Below, in pieces: positions 56,573 through 64,000 of a stretch of DNA of 64,000 nucleotides. The stretch is from assembly GCA_015060885.1 (NCBI GenBank), contig SUXO01000001.1:62001-126000 (forward strand), written 5' to 3'. Every line of letters starts with the position of its first letter. The first letter of the stretch is position 1. The position numbers and the translations under genes are program-made. The DNA is from Bacteroidales bacterium. GTDB lineage: Bacteria > Bacteroidota > Bacteroidia > Bacteroidales > Bacteroidaceae. Below the pieces are notes generated by a model. The model saw only the letters and a program-made list of their open reading frames with translations. It did no database searches and had not been told where the DNA came from.

Positions 56573-58030
56573 ATGAGCAGTAAAGCAACCGATACATTGA
56601 AGAACGCTGTCGCAAAGAGTTTCCTTTGGGGCGGTTTGAGCAATGTCGTCTGCCAGCTGCTCAGCGTATTCTTCGGGGTATACCTTGCCCGTCTGCTGGG
56701 CCCCGAAGACTACGGCCCCGTGGGTATGCTTGCCATCTTCAATGCCATAGCAAGCTCGTTGCAGGACAGCGGTTTTGTTTCGGCCATAGCCAACCGCAAG
56801 AAGGTGGGGCACGACGACTACAATGCCGTCTTCTGGTTCAGTGTCATAACCTCTCTGGTCATATACGCACTGCTCTATGCGGCAGCCCCTCTCATTGCAG
56901 GCTTCTTCAACCAGCCTGTCCTTTTGTGGCTGGCAAGGTTCAACTTTTTGGCATTCGTGCTCAACGGGTTCGGAGTGGCCGCATCGGCCTACCTCTTCCG
57001 TGAACTTAAAGTGAAGCAGCGTTCCATAGCGTCGGTGCTTGCGTTGCTGGTGTCGGGTGTAGCAGGCATTTTGCTTGCAATGAACGGTTACTCTTACTGG
57101 GGCATTTCGGCCCAGGCAATCATATACACCCTTGTGCGCCTTGTGGTTTATTGGTACTACACCCCGTGGCACCCTTCGTTCACAGTGAGGTTCTATCCTT
57201 TGCGCTACCTCTTTGCATTCAGCCACAAACTGCTCATAACCAATATATTCCAAAGGATAAACTGGAACGTCTTTTCCTTTATATTGGGCAAGTTTTACAG
57301 CCGTGCCGACGTGGGAAACTACTCCAAGGCGGCCGACTGGTTCCGTATGGGCAGCGATATGGTCAATGTGGTGGTGAACACCGTTGCACAGCCCGTGCTT
57401 GCCAGGGTGGTCGAGGACAATGAACGGCAGTTGCGTGTGTTCCGCAAGATGATGCGCTTCACCGCCTTCGTGTCGTTCCCTCTGCTGGCGTGGCTCTCGC
57501 TCGTGTCACACGAACTCATTGTGGTTGTGCTCACCGACAAGTGGGAGGAGAGTTCGCGCATATTGCAGATAATGTGTCTTTGGGGTGCCTTTATGCCCAT
57601 ACAGTCTATGTTTACCAACCTGCTTGTGAGCCGTGGCCGCACCGACTCCTTTATGTGGTGCACCATTGTACAGGGCTCCCTGGTGCTTGCTATGCTGCTT
57701 GCTATGCATCCGCTCGGAATAAAGCCGATGCTTGTGGCCTATTGCCTCTTCAACATAGCCTGGCTCTTTGTGTGGTGTGTGCTTGTGCGGCGCGACATAG
57801 AGCTCACCATAAGAATGTTTTTGATGGATTTTGTACCGTTCCTGCTTGTTACCCTTGTGTCGGCAGGCATTGCCGGCTATCTCACAAGGGATATCGGCAA
57901 CTATGTGCTGTTGCTTGTGCTGCGCCTTTCAATAGCATCGGTACTCTATATAATATTATCGTACTTGTGCCGCTTCGAGGAGCTGCGCGAGGCTGTGGAG
58001 TATATCTTCCGCAGGAAAAAACGTGATTGA
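56573..58030 (+). CDS. Lipopolysaccharide/oligosaccharide flippase (Wzx-like)
   Basis: 485-aa polytopic membrane protein of the polysaccharide synthase/MOP family, with about 12-14 helices. The front segment AVAKSFLWGGLSNVVCQLLSVFFGVYLARLLGPEDYG is a clear family signature. It probably moves a lipid-linked oligosaccharide across the inner membrane. The next gene, a GT4 glycosyltransferase, starts 5 bp after the stop, and two more glycan-related genes follow, so this is the transport part of a surface-glycan module. Confidence 0.92.
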   Translation: MSSKATDTLKNAVAKSFLWGGLSNVVCQLLSVFFGVYLARLLGPEDYGPVGMLAIFNAIASSLQDSGFVSAIANRKKVGHDDYNAVFWFSVITSLVIYALLYAAAPLIAGFFNQPVLLWLARFNFLAFVLNGFGVAASAYLFRELKVKQRSIASVLALLVSGVAGILLAMNGYSYWGISAQAIIYTLVRLVVYWYYTPWHPSFTVRFYPLRYLFAFSHKLLITNIFQRINWNVFSFILGKFYSRADVGNYSKAADWFRMGSDMVNVVVNTVAQPVLARVVEDNERQLRVFRKMMRFTAFVSFPLLAWLSLVSHELIVVVLTDKWEESSRILQIMCLWGAFMPIQSMFTNLLVSRGRTDSFMWCTIVQGSLVLAMLLAMHPLGIKPMLVAYCLFNIAWLFVWCVLVRRDIELTIRMFLMDFVPFLLVTLVSAGIAGYLTRDIGNYVLLLVLRLSIASVLYIILSYLCRFEELREAVEYIFRRKKRD

Positions 58031-58035
58031 ATGTT

Positions 58036-59127
58036 ATGAAGAAGATATTGTTCGATAACCAGATGTTTACCTTGCAGCGTTTTGGCGGTGTAACCCGCTA
58101 TTTCGCCGACCTTGTTTACAACCTGCCTGCCGACGAGTTTGTGTCGGAGGTGCCCATGCGTTATTGCGAGAACCACTATGTGACGGAGACATACGGACAT
58201 AAATATGAAACAATAAAATTCCCGCCCAATTACAGGCTGCGTCGCAGGCTCTATCAGCTTGCCAATCGCTATTGTGCCTGGCGGGCAGTGAAGAGGGGTG
58301 ATTACGACCTTTTCCACCCCACCTATTTCAGCCCCTATTTCCTGGGTGCTGTCGAGGATAGGCAGAAACCCTTTGTGCTCACCGTACACGATATGATATT
58401 TGAGCGTTACCCGCAGGATGTACTCTTTTACGACCATACAATAGAGCACAAGAAACTGCTTGTGGAGAAAGCAACCCACATCATTGCCGTGAGCGAAAAC
58501 ACCAAGCGCGACATTGTGGAGCTGCTGGGAACATCGCCCTCAAAGATAACGGTGGTGCATCACGGCTACCGCGCTGTCACCACTGTGGCACCGCAACTGT
58601 TCGACCGCTATGTACTCTACGTGGGTGAGCGCAAGGGCTACAAGAACTTCTTCCCCTGGCTGTCGGCAGTGCGCCCTCTGTTGGTGAAGGACCCCACATT
58701 GCGCATTGTGTGCACGGGTAATCCGTTCAGCAAGGGTGAGCTGGAACTTTTTGCCCGTTGGAACATTGCCGACAGGCTTGCCCACATATCGGCCGACGAT
58801 GCGCAGATGGCATCGCTCTACCGCTATGCTCTCTGCTTTGTGTTTCCCTCACATTACGAGGGATTCGGCATTCCCATTCTCGAAGCCTTCCACAACGGCT
58901 GTCCTGTGTGCCTGAGCAATGCAAGCTGCTTTCCCGAGGTGGCCGGCGATGCGGCGGTCTATTTCAACCCTCACGACGCGCAGTCTATGCTCGATGCCCT
59001 GCAACTAGTGGTGGAGTCGCCCACATTGCGCGACGAACTGCGCCTCAAAGGGTTGCAACGTGCCGGGGAGTTCTCGCTCGAACGTATGGTGCAGAACACC
59101 TGTGACGTGTACCGTAAATTGTTATAA
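58036..59127 (+). CDS. GT4-family glycosyltransferase
   Basis: Retaining GT-B glycosyltransferase of 363 aa, using a nucleotide sugar to extend a glycan at the inner face of the membrane. I start it at the ATG at 58036 (MKKILFDNQMFTLQRFGGVTRYF). The ORF-track start is a TTG three codons earlier that overlaps the flippase stop. The nucleotide-binding domain has YVGERKGYKNFFPW, and the conserved E-x7-E region is FPSHYEGFGIPILEAFHNGCPV near residue 275. Donor and acceptor are not predictable. Confidence 0.92.
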   Translation: MKKILFDNQMFTLQRFGGVTRYFADLVYNLPADEFVSEVPMRYCENHYVTETYGHKYETIKFPPNYRLRRRLYQLANRYCAWRAVKRGDYDLFHPTYFSPYFLGAVEDRQKPFVLTVHDMIFERYPQDVLFYDHTIEHKKLLVEKATHIIAVSENTKRDIVELLGTSPSKITVVHHGYRAVTTVAPQLFDRYVLYVGERKGYKNFFPWLSAVRPLLVKDPTLRIVCTGNPFSKGELELFARWNIADRLAHISADDAQMASLYRYALCFVFPSHYEGFGIPILEAFHNGCPVCLSNASCFPEVAGDAAVYFNPHDAQSMLDALQLVVESPTLRDELRLKGLQRAGEFSLERMVQNTCDVYRKLL

Positions 59128-59146
59128 AGAATATAAATATAAGTAA

Positions 59147-61612
59147 ATGAAAATGAAGAAATTGGAGTTGAAGAAGATGTACCCGCACATACTTGCAGTG
59201 TTGGCCTTCTTTGTGATAACGGGTATCTATTTTGCCCCCACCCTTCAAGGGAAGGATATAATACAGGAGGATGCCATCAACTCGCGTGGCTGGGGTAACG
59301 ACCTGGTCGAGCATTACGAAAAGACAGGCGAGTATGGCCACTGGTCCAACGCAATGTTCGGCGGTATGCCGGCCAATTACACCTATATGCCAAAGTCCGA
59401 AAATGTGTTCCGTCACCTCGGTCGTCTTTTCACGCTTGCCTGGATGGGTGGTACCGGCCGTCACAACGGATACATATTCCTATCGCTTGTCTGTTTCTAC
59501 ATTTTCCTCATCTCCATAGGCTGCAATTCGTGGCTCTCCTTTATGGGGGCGGTGGCCTACACGCTCTGCTCCTACAACCTCATAATAGTGGGGGTGGGCC
59601 ACATGAACAAGGCGTTGGTGATGGCCACTATGGCACCGATTATAGGCGGTGTAATACTCTGTTACCGCGGCAAGCTGATGCTTGGCAGCTTTGTCACCCT
59701 TGTCTTTGCCGGAATGAATATCTACTGGAACCACCAGCAGATAAGCTATTACCTGCTGCTTGTGCTGCTCTTCCTTGCAGTGGTCTACCTCGTGTATGCA
59801 GTGCGCGAGAAGCAGTTGGCACGCTATTTCAAGGCAACAGGTGTGCTTGCCGTCGTGGCTGTTCTTGCCATACTCCCCTCCGTGGGGCAGCTGTGGCCCA
59901 CAATGGATTATGCCAAGGAGAGTGTCCGTGGCGAAGCCGTGCTTAAACCAAAAGGCGACACACAGCAGGCATCGGGCCTCGACATCGACTATGCCTATCA
60001 GTGGAGCTATGGCATTGAAGAGACACTCACCCTTATGATACCCAACATCTATGGCGCAAGCTCACATTACGACCTGGGAACCTCTTCCGAAACCTATCGC
60101 CTTTTCAGCCGTTCATACGGCGCGGCACAGGCCAAGAAGATTGTTAAGCAGATGCCGGCCTATTGGGGTGCCCAGCCTTTCACATCGGGCCCGGTGTACA
60201 TAGGCGCAATAGTATGTTTCCTCTTTGTACTGTCGCTCTTTGTGGTCAAGGGGCGTGAACGTTGGTGGCTGCTTGCCGCAACGGTGCTGTCGCTCATTCT
60301 CTCCTGGGGCAAGAATTTCCCTCTTCTCAACGAATTTTTCTTCTATAACCTACCTCTCTACAACAAGTTCCGTGCCCCCTCAATGGCGTTGGTCATAGCA
60401 TCGCTCACAATGGTTACATTGGGTGTGCTTGCCGTTGTGGAGTTTATGAAAGTGTGCAAGAGCGGCGATGAGGCTGCCAAGAAACGCCTCACCCGCGCAC
60501 TTGGAATATCATTTGCTGCAACAGGCGGCCTGTCGCTCCTGTTCGCACTCTTTGGCAGTGCCATTTTCAGTTTCGAGGCACCATCCGATACTGCCTACCC
60601 CTCGGTTCTTGCCGATGCCTTGCGTGCCGACCGTGCATCGATGCTTGCAAGCGATGCCTGGCGTTCATTCGCATTCATTGCAGCAACGGCCGTAGCCCTG
60701 TTTGCCTATATGCGTTTCTCGTTCAAGAGCCGTTACCTTTATATCGCACTCACGGTGCTTGTTATCTTCGATCTGTGGCCTGTGGCCTGGCGTTTCCTGT
60801 CGTGGAACGATTTTGTTCCCAAAAAGAAGGTCGAGGAGTTCCTCCCCACGGCAGCCGACAAACTCATTCTGCGCGACACCCACCCCAATTATCGTGTGCT
60901 CAACCTTGCTGCAAGCACCTTCAACGACTCGCGCACATCGTACTTCCACAAGTCGGTGGGCGGTTACAGCCCTGCCAAGTTGCGCCGTTACCAGGATGTC
61001 ATAGACAACTATTTCAACGGCAGCATAAATATGAACATACTGAATATGCTCAACGTGCGCTACATAATAGTTCCCGATGAGAACGATGTTCCCCAGGTGC
61101 AGGCCAACCCCGACGCTATGGGCAACTGCTGGTTTGTCGACAGCATTGTGTGGGTCGATACCCCCGACGAGGAGATTGCTGCTATTGGCGACGGCGACCT
61201 CCGCTCCACAGCCTTCATCGAGGATAGCTGGAAGGATAAGTTCCCTGCATACAGCGACTATTGCAACCCTGTCGATTCCACAGCCGTTATCGATATGCAG
61301 GAGTATGTGAATCCGGGAGTCATCAGGTACAGGAGCTATTCGCCCACTCCGCAGCTGGCAATCTTCTCCGAAGTCTATTACAAGACCTGGAAGGCTTATG
61401 TCGACGGCAAGGAGGTACCCCTGTTGCGTGCCGACTATCTGTTGCGTGCCCTGCCCCTTCCCGCCGGTGAGCACGAAATAGAACTTCGTTGTGTCGACGA
61501 GGTGATTATAGCGTCGTCAAAGATATCGTTTGCATCGTCGTTGGCAGTGGCACTCATTCTGCTTGCGATGCTGTCGTACATAATATACAAAAGTGTAAAA
61601 ACCGAAGAGTAA
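59147..61612 (+). CDS. YfhO-family membrane protein
   Basis: 821 aa. About 12 hydrophobic helices occupy residues 10-540, followed by a last helix near the C-terminus (ISFASSLAVALILLAMLSYIIY) and a periplasmic beta-rich domain between (about 560-790). This matches the Bacteroidetes YfhO type; Firmicute relatives are linked to glycosylation of lipoteichoic acid or are GT-C-like. Early loop residues PTLQGKDIIQEDA resemble the acidic first loop of GT-C enzymes. The stop overlaps the start of the GT2 gene (TAATG). Probably a lipid-linked sugar transferase, but unproven. Confidence 0.85.
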   Translation: MKMKKLELKKMYPHILAVLAFFVITGIYFAPTLQGKDIIQEDAINSRGWGNDLVEHYEKTGEYGHWSNAMFGGMPANYTYMPKSENVFRHLGRLFTLAWMGGTGRHNGYIFLSLVCFYIFLISIGCNSWLSFMGAVAYTLCSYNLIIVGVGHMNKALVMATMAPIIGGVILCYRGKLMLGSFVTLVFAGMNIYWNHQQISYYLLLVLLFLAVVYLVYAVREKQLARYFKATGVLAVVAVLAILPSVGQLWPTMDYAKESVRGEAVLKPKGDTQQASGLDIDYAYQWSYGIEETLTLMIPNIYGASSHYDLGTSSETYRLFSRSYGAAQAKKIVKQMPAYWGAQPFTSGPVYIGAIVCFLFVLSLFVVKGRERWWLLAATVLSLILSWGKNFPLLNEFFFYNLPLYNKFRAPSMALVIASLTMVTLGVLAVVEFMKVCKSGDEAAKKRLTRALGISFAATGGLSLLFALFGSAIFSFEAPSDTAYPSVLADALRADRASMLASDAWRSFAFIAATAVALFAYMRFSFKSRYLYIALTVLVIFDLWPVAWRFLSWNDFVPKKKVEEFLPTAADKLILRDTHPNYRVLNLAASTFNDSRTSYFHKSVGGYSPAKLRRYQDVIDNYFNGSINMNILNMLNVRYIIVPDENDVPQVQANPDAMGNCWFVDSIVWVDTPDEEIAAIGDGDLRSTAFIEDSWKDKFPAYSDYCNPVDSTAVIDMQEYVNPGVIRYRSYSPTPQLAIFSEVYYKTWKAYVDGKEVPLLRADYLLRALPLPAGEHEIELRCVDEVIIASSKISFASSLAVALILLAMLSYIIYKSVKTEE

Positions 61613-62355
61613 TGGCCCTTAAACCTAAATTTTCAATAATAACAGTAACCTATAACGCCTCCTCGGTGATAGAGCCCACTCTGCGCAGTGTGGCAGTGCA
61701 GAGCTACAAGAACTTCGAGTATCTGCTCATCGACGGTGCCTCCACCGACGACACTGTGACCAAGGCAGTGGGTATGGGAATTGAGTTCGCCCACATAGTG
61801 AGCGAACACGACAGCGGCCTTTACGACGCAATGAACAAGGGCATTGAACTTGCAAAGGGCGACTATCTGTGCTTCCTTAATGCCGGCGACTCGCTCTATG
61901 CCCCCGACACCCTTGAACGTATGGTTGCCGCTCTCGAAGGCTATGACACCCTGCCCGAAGTTCTTTATGGCGAAACTGCCGAGGTCGACGAGCAACGTAA
62001 CTTCATAAGGATGCGCCGTTTGAAGGCTCCCGAAAAACTCACCTGGAAGAGTTTCAAGCGTGGGATGCTTGTGTGCCATCAGGCCTTTTTCGTGCGACGT
62101 GACATTGCTCCGCTCTACGACTTGAAGTACCGTTTTTCGGCCGATGTCGATTGGTGCATAAGGGCAATGAAGAGAGCCGGCAGACTTGTCAATACACACA
62201 CAATCATAGTGAATTATTTACAGAATGGCCTATCTTTGCAGAACCATCGCGCCTCGCTTTTGGAGCGTTTCTCCATAATGAGCAAGCACTATGGCCTGCC
62301 CGTGACAATACTCAACCATCTGTGGTTTGTTGTGCGTGCCGTGATAAAGAGATAA
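61612..62355 (+). CDS. GT2-family glycosyltransferase
   Basis: Inverting GT-A glycosyltransferase of 247 aa. The start is the ATG at 61612 (MALKPKFSIITVTYNASSVIEPTL), overlapping the YfhO stop by one base; the ORF-track start at 61489 lies inside the YfhO gene. Motifs are LLIDGASTDDTV, SEHDSGLYDAMNKGIELAKGDYLCFLNAGD near residue 75, and the acceptor-side RYRFSADVDWCIRA. The layout is typical of WcaA-like colanic acid/capsule enzymes. Confidence 0.93.
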   Translation: MALKPKFSIITVTYNASSVIEPTLRSVAVQSYKNFEYLLIDGASTDDTVTKAVGMGIEFAHIVSEHDSGLYDAMNKGIELAKGDYLCFLNAGDSLYAPDTLERMVAALEGYDTLPEVLYGETAEVDEQRNFIRMRRLKAPEKLTWKSFKRGMLVCHQAFFVRRDIAPLYDLKYRFSADVDWCIRAMKRAGRLVNTHTIIVNYLQNGLSLQNHRASLLERFSIMSKHYGLPVTILNHLWFVVRAVIKR

Positions 62356-62376
62356 AAAACCTAAAAACTTATAACT

Positions 62377-63768
62377 ATGTTCAGTAAAGAGACTTACATC
62401 AATCGCCGTTCCATTCTCAAAGAGAAGGTCGGCAGCGGCCTGTTGCTTTTTCTCGGCAACGCCGAAGTTGGCGTGAACTATGCCGACAATGCCTATCATT
62501 TCCGTCAGGACTCCACCTTCCTCTACTACTTTGCTTCGGACTATTCGGGCCTCGCAGCCATAATAGACATAGACGAGAACAAGGAGATAATCTTCGGTGA
62601 CGAACTCACGATAGACGATATTGTGTGGACAGGCGTGCAGCCCACTATCAAAGAGAAGAGCGAGCGTGTGGGAATAACCGAAACAATGCCTATGTCAGCC
62701 CTTGCCACATATATAAAGAGCGCACAGGGCAAGGGGCAGAATATACACTTCCTGCCACCCTATCGTGGCGACCACAAGGTGTGGTTGCAGGAACTCCTGG
62801 GAATAAACCCTGCCGAGCAGCAAGCTGCCGTTTCTATGGCTTTTGTAAAGGCTGTGATTTCGCAGCGTAACTACAAGAGTGCCGAAGAGATTGAGCAGAT
62901 TGAGGAGGCTGTGAACGTGTCGGTCGATATGCACTGTGCGGCAATGCGCGCCGTGCGCCCCGGAACCACCGAGGCCGAAATCGTGTCGGTGGTGCAGGCC
63001 GAAGCGGCAAAGCACAATTTCAACCTTTCGTTCCCCATTATTGCCACCATAAACGGGCAGACACTCCACAACCACGCTTACGGCACCGAGCCCTTGAAAG
63101 AGGGGCAGATGTTCCTGCTCGATTCGGGTTGCGAGAATGCTATGCACTATGCCGGCGACCTCACCACCACAATGCCTGTGGGCAAGCAGTTCACCGAACA
63201 GCAGCGTACCGTGTGCAACATTCTGCGCCGTGCCCACCTTGCAGCGACATCTATGCTCGCGCCGGGTGTGGAGTACCGCAAGGTACACGAAGTCGTACTC
63301 ACCGAAATAGCAAAGGGAATGATTGACTTGGGCCTTATGAAGGGCGATGCAGCCGAGGCTGCCCGTGTGGGTGCAGCCTGTATGTTCCTCCCCCATGGTC
63401 TTGGTCATATGATGGGCCTCGATGTCCACGATATGGAGAATTTCGGCGAACTCTATGTGGGTTACGAAGAGGGCCGTTCAAAGAGCACTCTTTTCGGTTG
63501 GAAATCGTTGCGCCTTGCCAAGGCTTTGGAACCGGGCTATGTATTCACTGTTGAGCCGGGCATCTATTTCATCCCCGACCTCATTGACAAATGGCGTGCC
63601 GAGAAACAGTTTACCGATTTCATCTGCTACGACAAGCTCGATGCCTGGCGTAATTTCGGCGGAATACGCAACGAGGAGGATTACCTCATTATCGACGGCG
63701 GAGCCCGTCGCCTGGGCAAGTATAAGCCTATGGCTCCCGAAGAGATTGAGGCCGAGCACAATAAATGA
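62377..63768 (+). CDS. pepP: Xaa-Pro aminopeptidase (aminopeptidase P)
   Basis: M24 metallopeptidase that removes the N-terminal residue before proline. The protein is 463 aa. An N-terminal creatinase-like domain (1-170, FHFRQDSTFLYYFASDYSG type) precedes the pita-bread catalytic domain. Metal ligands lie in LLDSGCENAMHYAGDLTTTMP near residue 248, FLPHGLGHMMGLDVHD near residue 340 and FTVEPGIYFIPD near residue 390. Its last four bases overlap the next start (ATGA), coupling it to a membrane protein of unknown role. Confidence 0.94.
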   Translation: MFSKETYINRRSILKEKVGSGLLLFLGNAEVGVNYADNAYHFRQDSTFLYYFASDYSGLAAIIDIDENKEIIFGDELTIDDIVWTGVQPTIKEKSERVGITETMPMSALATYIKSAQGKGQNIHFLPPYRGDHKVWLQELLGINPAEQQAAVSMAFVKAVISQRNYKSAEEIEQIEEAVNVSVDMHCAAMRAVRPGTTEAEIVSVVQAEAAKHNFNLSFPIIATINGQTLHNHAYGTEPLKEGQMFLLDSGCENAMHYAGDLTTTMPVGKQFTEQQRTVCNILRRAHLAATSMLAPGVEYRKVHEVVLTEIAKGMIDLGLMKGDAAEAARVGAACMFLPHGLGHMMGLDVHDMENFGELYVGYEEGRSKSTLFGWKSLRLAKALEPGYVFTVEPGIYFIPDLIDKWRAEKQFTDFICYDKLDAWRNFGGIRNEEDYLIIDGGARRLGKYKPMAPEEIEAEHNK

Positions 63769-64000
63769 TACCGGCTATGAAGTTATCGCCTGTAATAAAG
63801 AAATGTATCTATCCGGCAGGGCTGGCATTGCTTGCCCTGCTGGTGTTTGCATATATTTTTGACCCCAAGATTGATTCAAACGGCGATAACTGCCATTACT
63901 ATATTCTTGCATCGTCACTTGCTGCCGGTAATGGCTACACCGATATGCTGGGCAATCCATCGGCTCTCTTTCCACCCGGTTACCCCCTGCTTATGGTTCC
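63765..64000 (+). CDS. Start of a polytopic membrane protein (GT39/GT-C-like?), cut by window end
   Basis: Not in the ORF track because it lacks a stop. From ATG 63765 the frame reads MIPAMKLSPVIKKCIYPAGLALLALLVFAYIF, a first membrane helix, then DPKIDSNGDNCHYYILASSLAAGNGYTD and FPPGYPLLM. An acidic residue pair just after helix 1 and an FPPGYP loop are usual in GT-C mannosyl-/arabinosyltransferase-like proteins. The ATGA overlap with pepP supports a real gene. 78 codons are visible; function is uncertain. Confidence 0.8.
   Translation, partial: MIPAMKLSPVIKKCIYPAGLALLALLVFAYIFDPKIDSNGDNCHYYILASSLAAGNGYTDMLGNPSALFPPGYPLLMV

Noticed and set aside
55028-57253. 741-codon minus-strand ORF opposite metG and the flippase gene
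   Set aside because: It runs antisense to two well-supported genes, has Cys/His-rich, domain-free protein sequence, and no promoter. It is a codon-bias shadow.

Overview
The window comes from a member of the Bacteroidetes, almost certainly the order Bacteroidales. The signs are promoters of the TTTG/TAnnTTTG and TATCTTCG type, a PorZ-like protein with a type IX secretion sorting domain, a 473-aa signal peptidase I, a bifunctional RibBA, a fused SpmA-SpmB protein, and very tight same-strand gene packing with weak Shine-Dalgarno sites. I cannot name genus or species from the sequence alone. Most of the window is ordinary chromosome at roughly half GC, but one block (about 45.0-50.2 kb) is clearly more AT-rich.

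Layout. 1-18.5 kb: end of deoC, a polyprenyl synthetase, polA, ychF, lgt, catalase, mutS, leuS, a YitT-family membrane protein, rdgB and porZ. 18.5-19.1 kb: a 608-bp AT-rich gap that I read as a candidate replication origin. It has five DnaA-box-like 9-mers stepped 10-12 bp apart and a facing group, and the strand bias of base use in the flanking genes changes in the sense expected at an origin. 19.1-24.4 kb: aspartate aminotransferase, ribBA, an LptF/LptG-family permease, a START-like protein and a tRNA with anticodon CAT. 24.4-33.6 kb: an unexplained 0.5-kb stretch, a flippase, ruvB, SpmAB, ybeY, an ArgE/DapE-type deacylase, prfB, a CYTH protein with a perfect 30-bp internal duplication at its start, a VanZ-like protein and a small lipoprotein. 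33.6-38.8 kb: GDP-L-fucose synthesis (gmd, fcl) and proline synthesis (proC, proB, proA), followed by three tandem hairpin repeats.

39.0-44.9 kb holds a BlaI-type repressor, an M56 (BlaR1-like) membrane peptidase and a 1308-aa envelope protein ending in Sel1 repeats. This looks like a repressor/antirepressor signalling operon, and it has a tandem dyad over its promoter. 45.0-50.2 kb is the most unusual part. Six AT-rich genes on one strand, overlapping or nearly so, are bracketed by a 57-bp direct repeat that copies the end of the WbqC-family gene next door, including its stop codon. The genes encode a DUF1573 lipoprotein, a secreted protein with a hydrophobic Gly/Ala-rich segment and a Cys-rich tail, two related small proteins, an ABC-type AAA ATPase, and an O-antigen-ligase-like membrane protein with a TPR tail. 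No recombinase is visible. I interpret this as a compact integrated island.

50.2-64.0 kb: wbqC, lepB, dapB, an acyltransferase, metG, and then a surface-glycan run (flippase, GT4 and GT2 glycosyltransferases, YfhO-type membrane protein), aminopeptidase P, and the start of another polytopic membrane protein cut by the window end. No rRNA, CRISPR array or transposase gene was seen.
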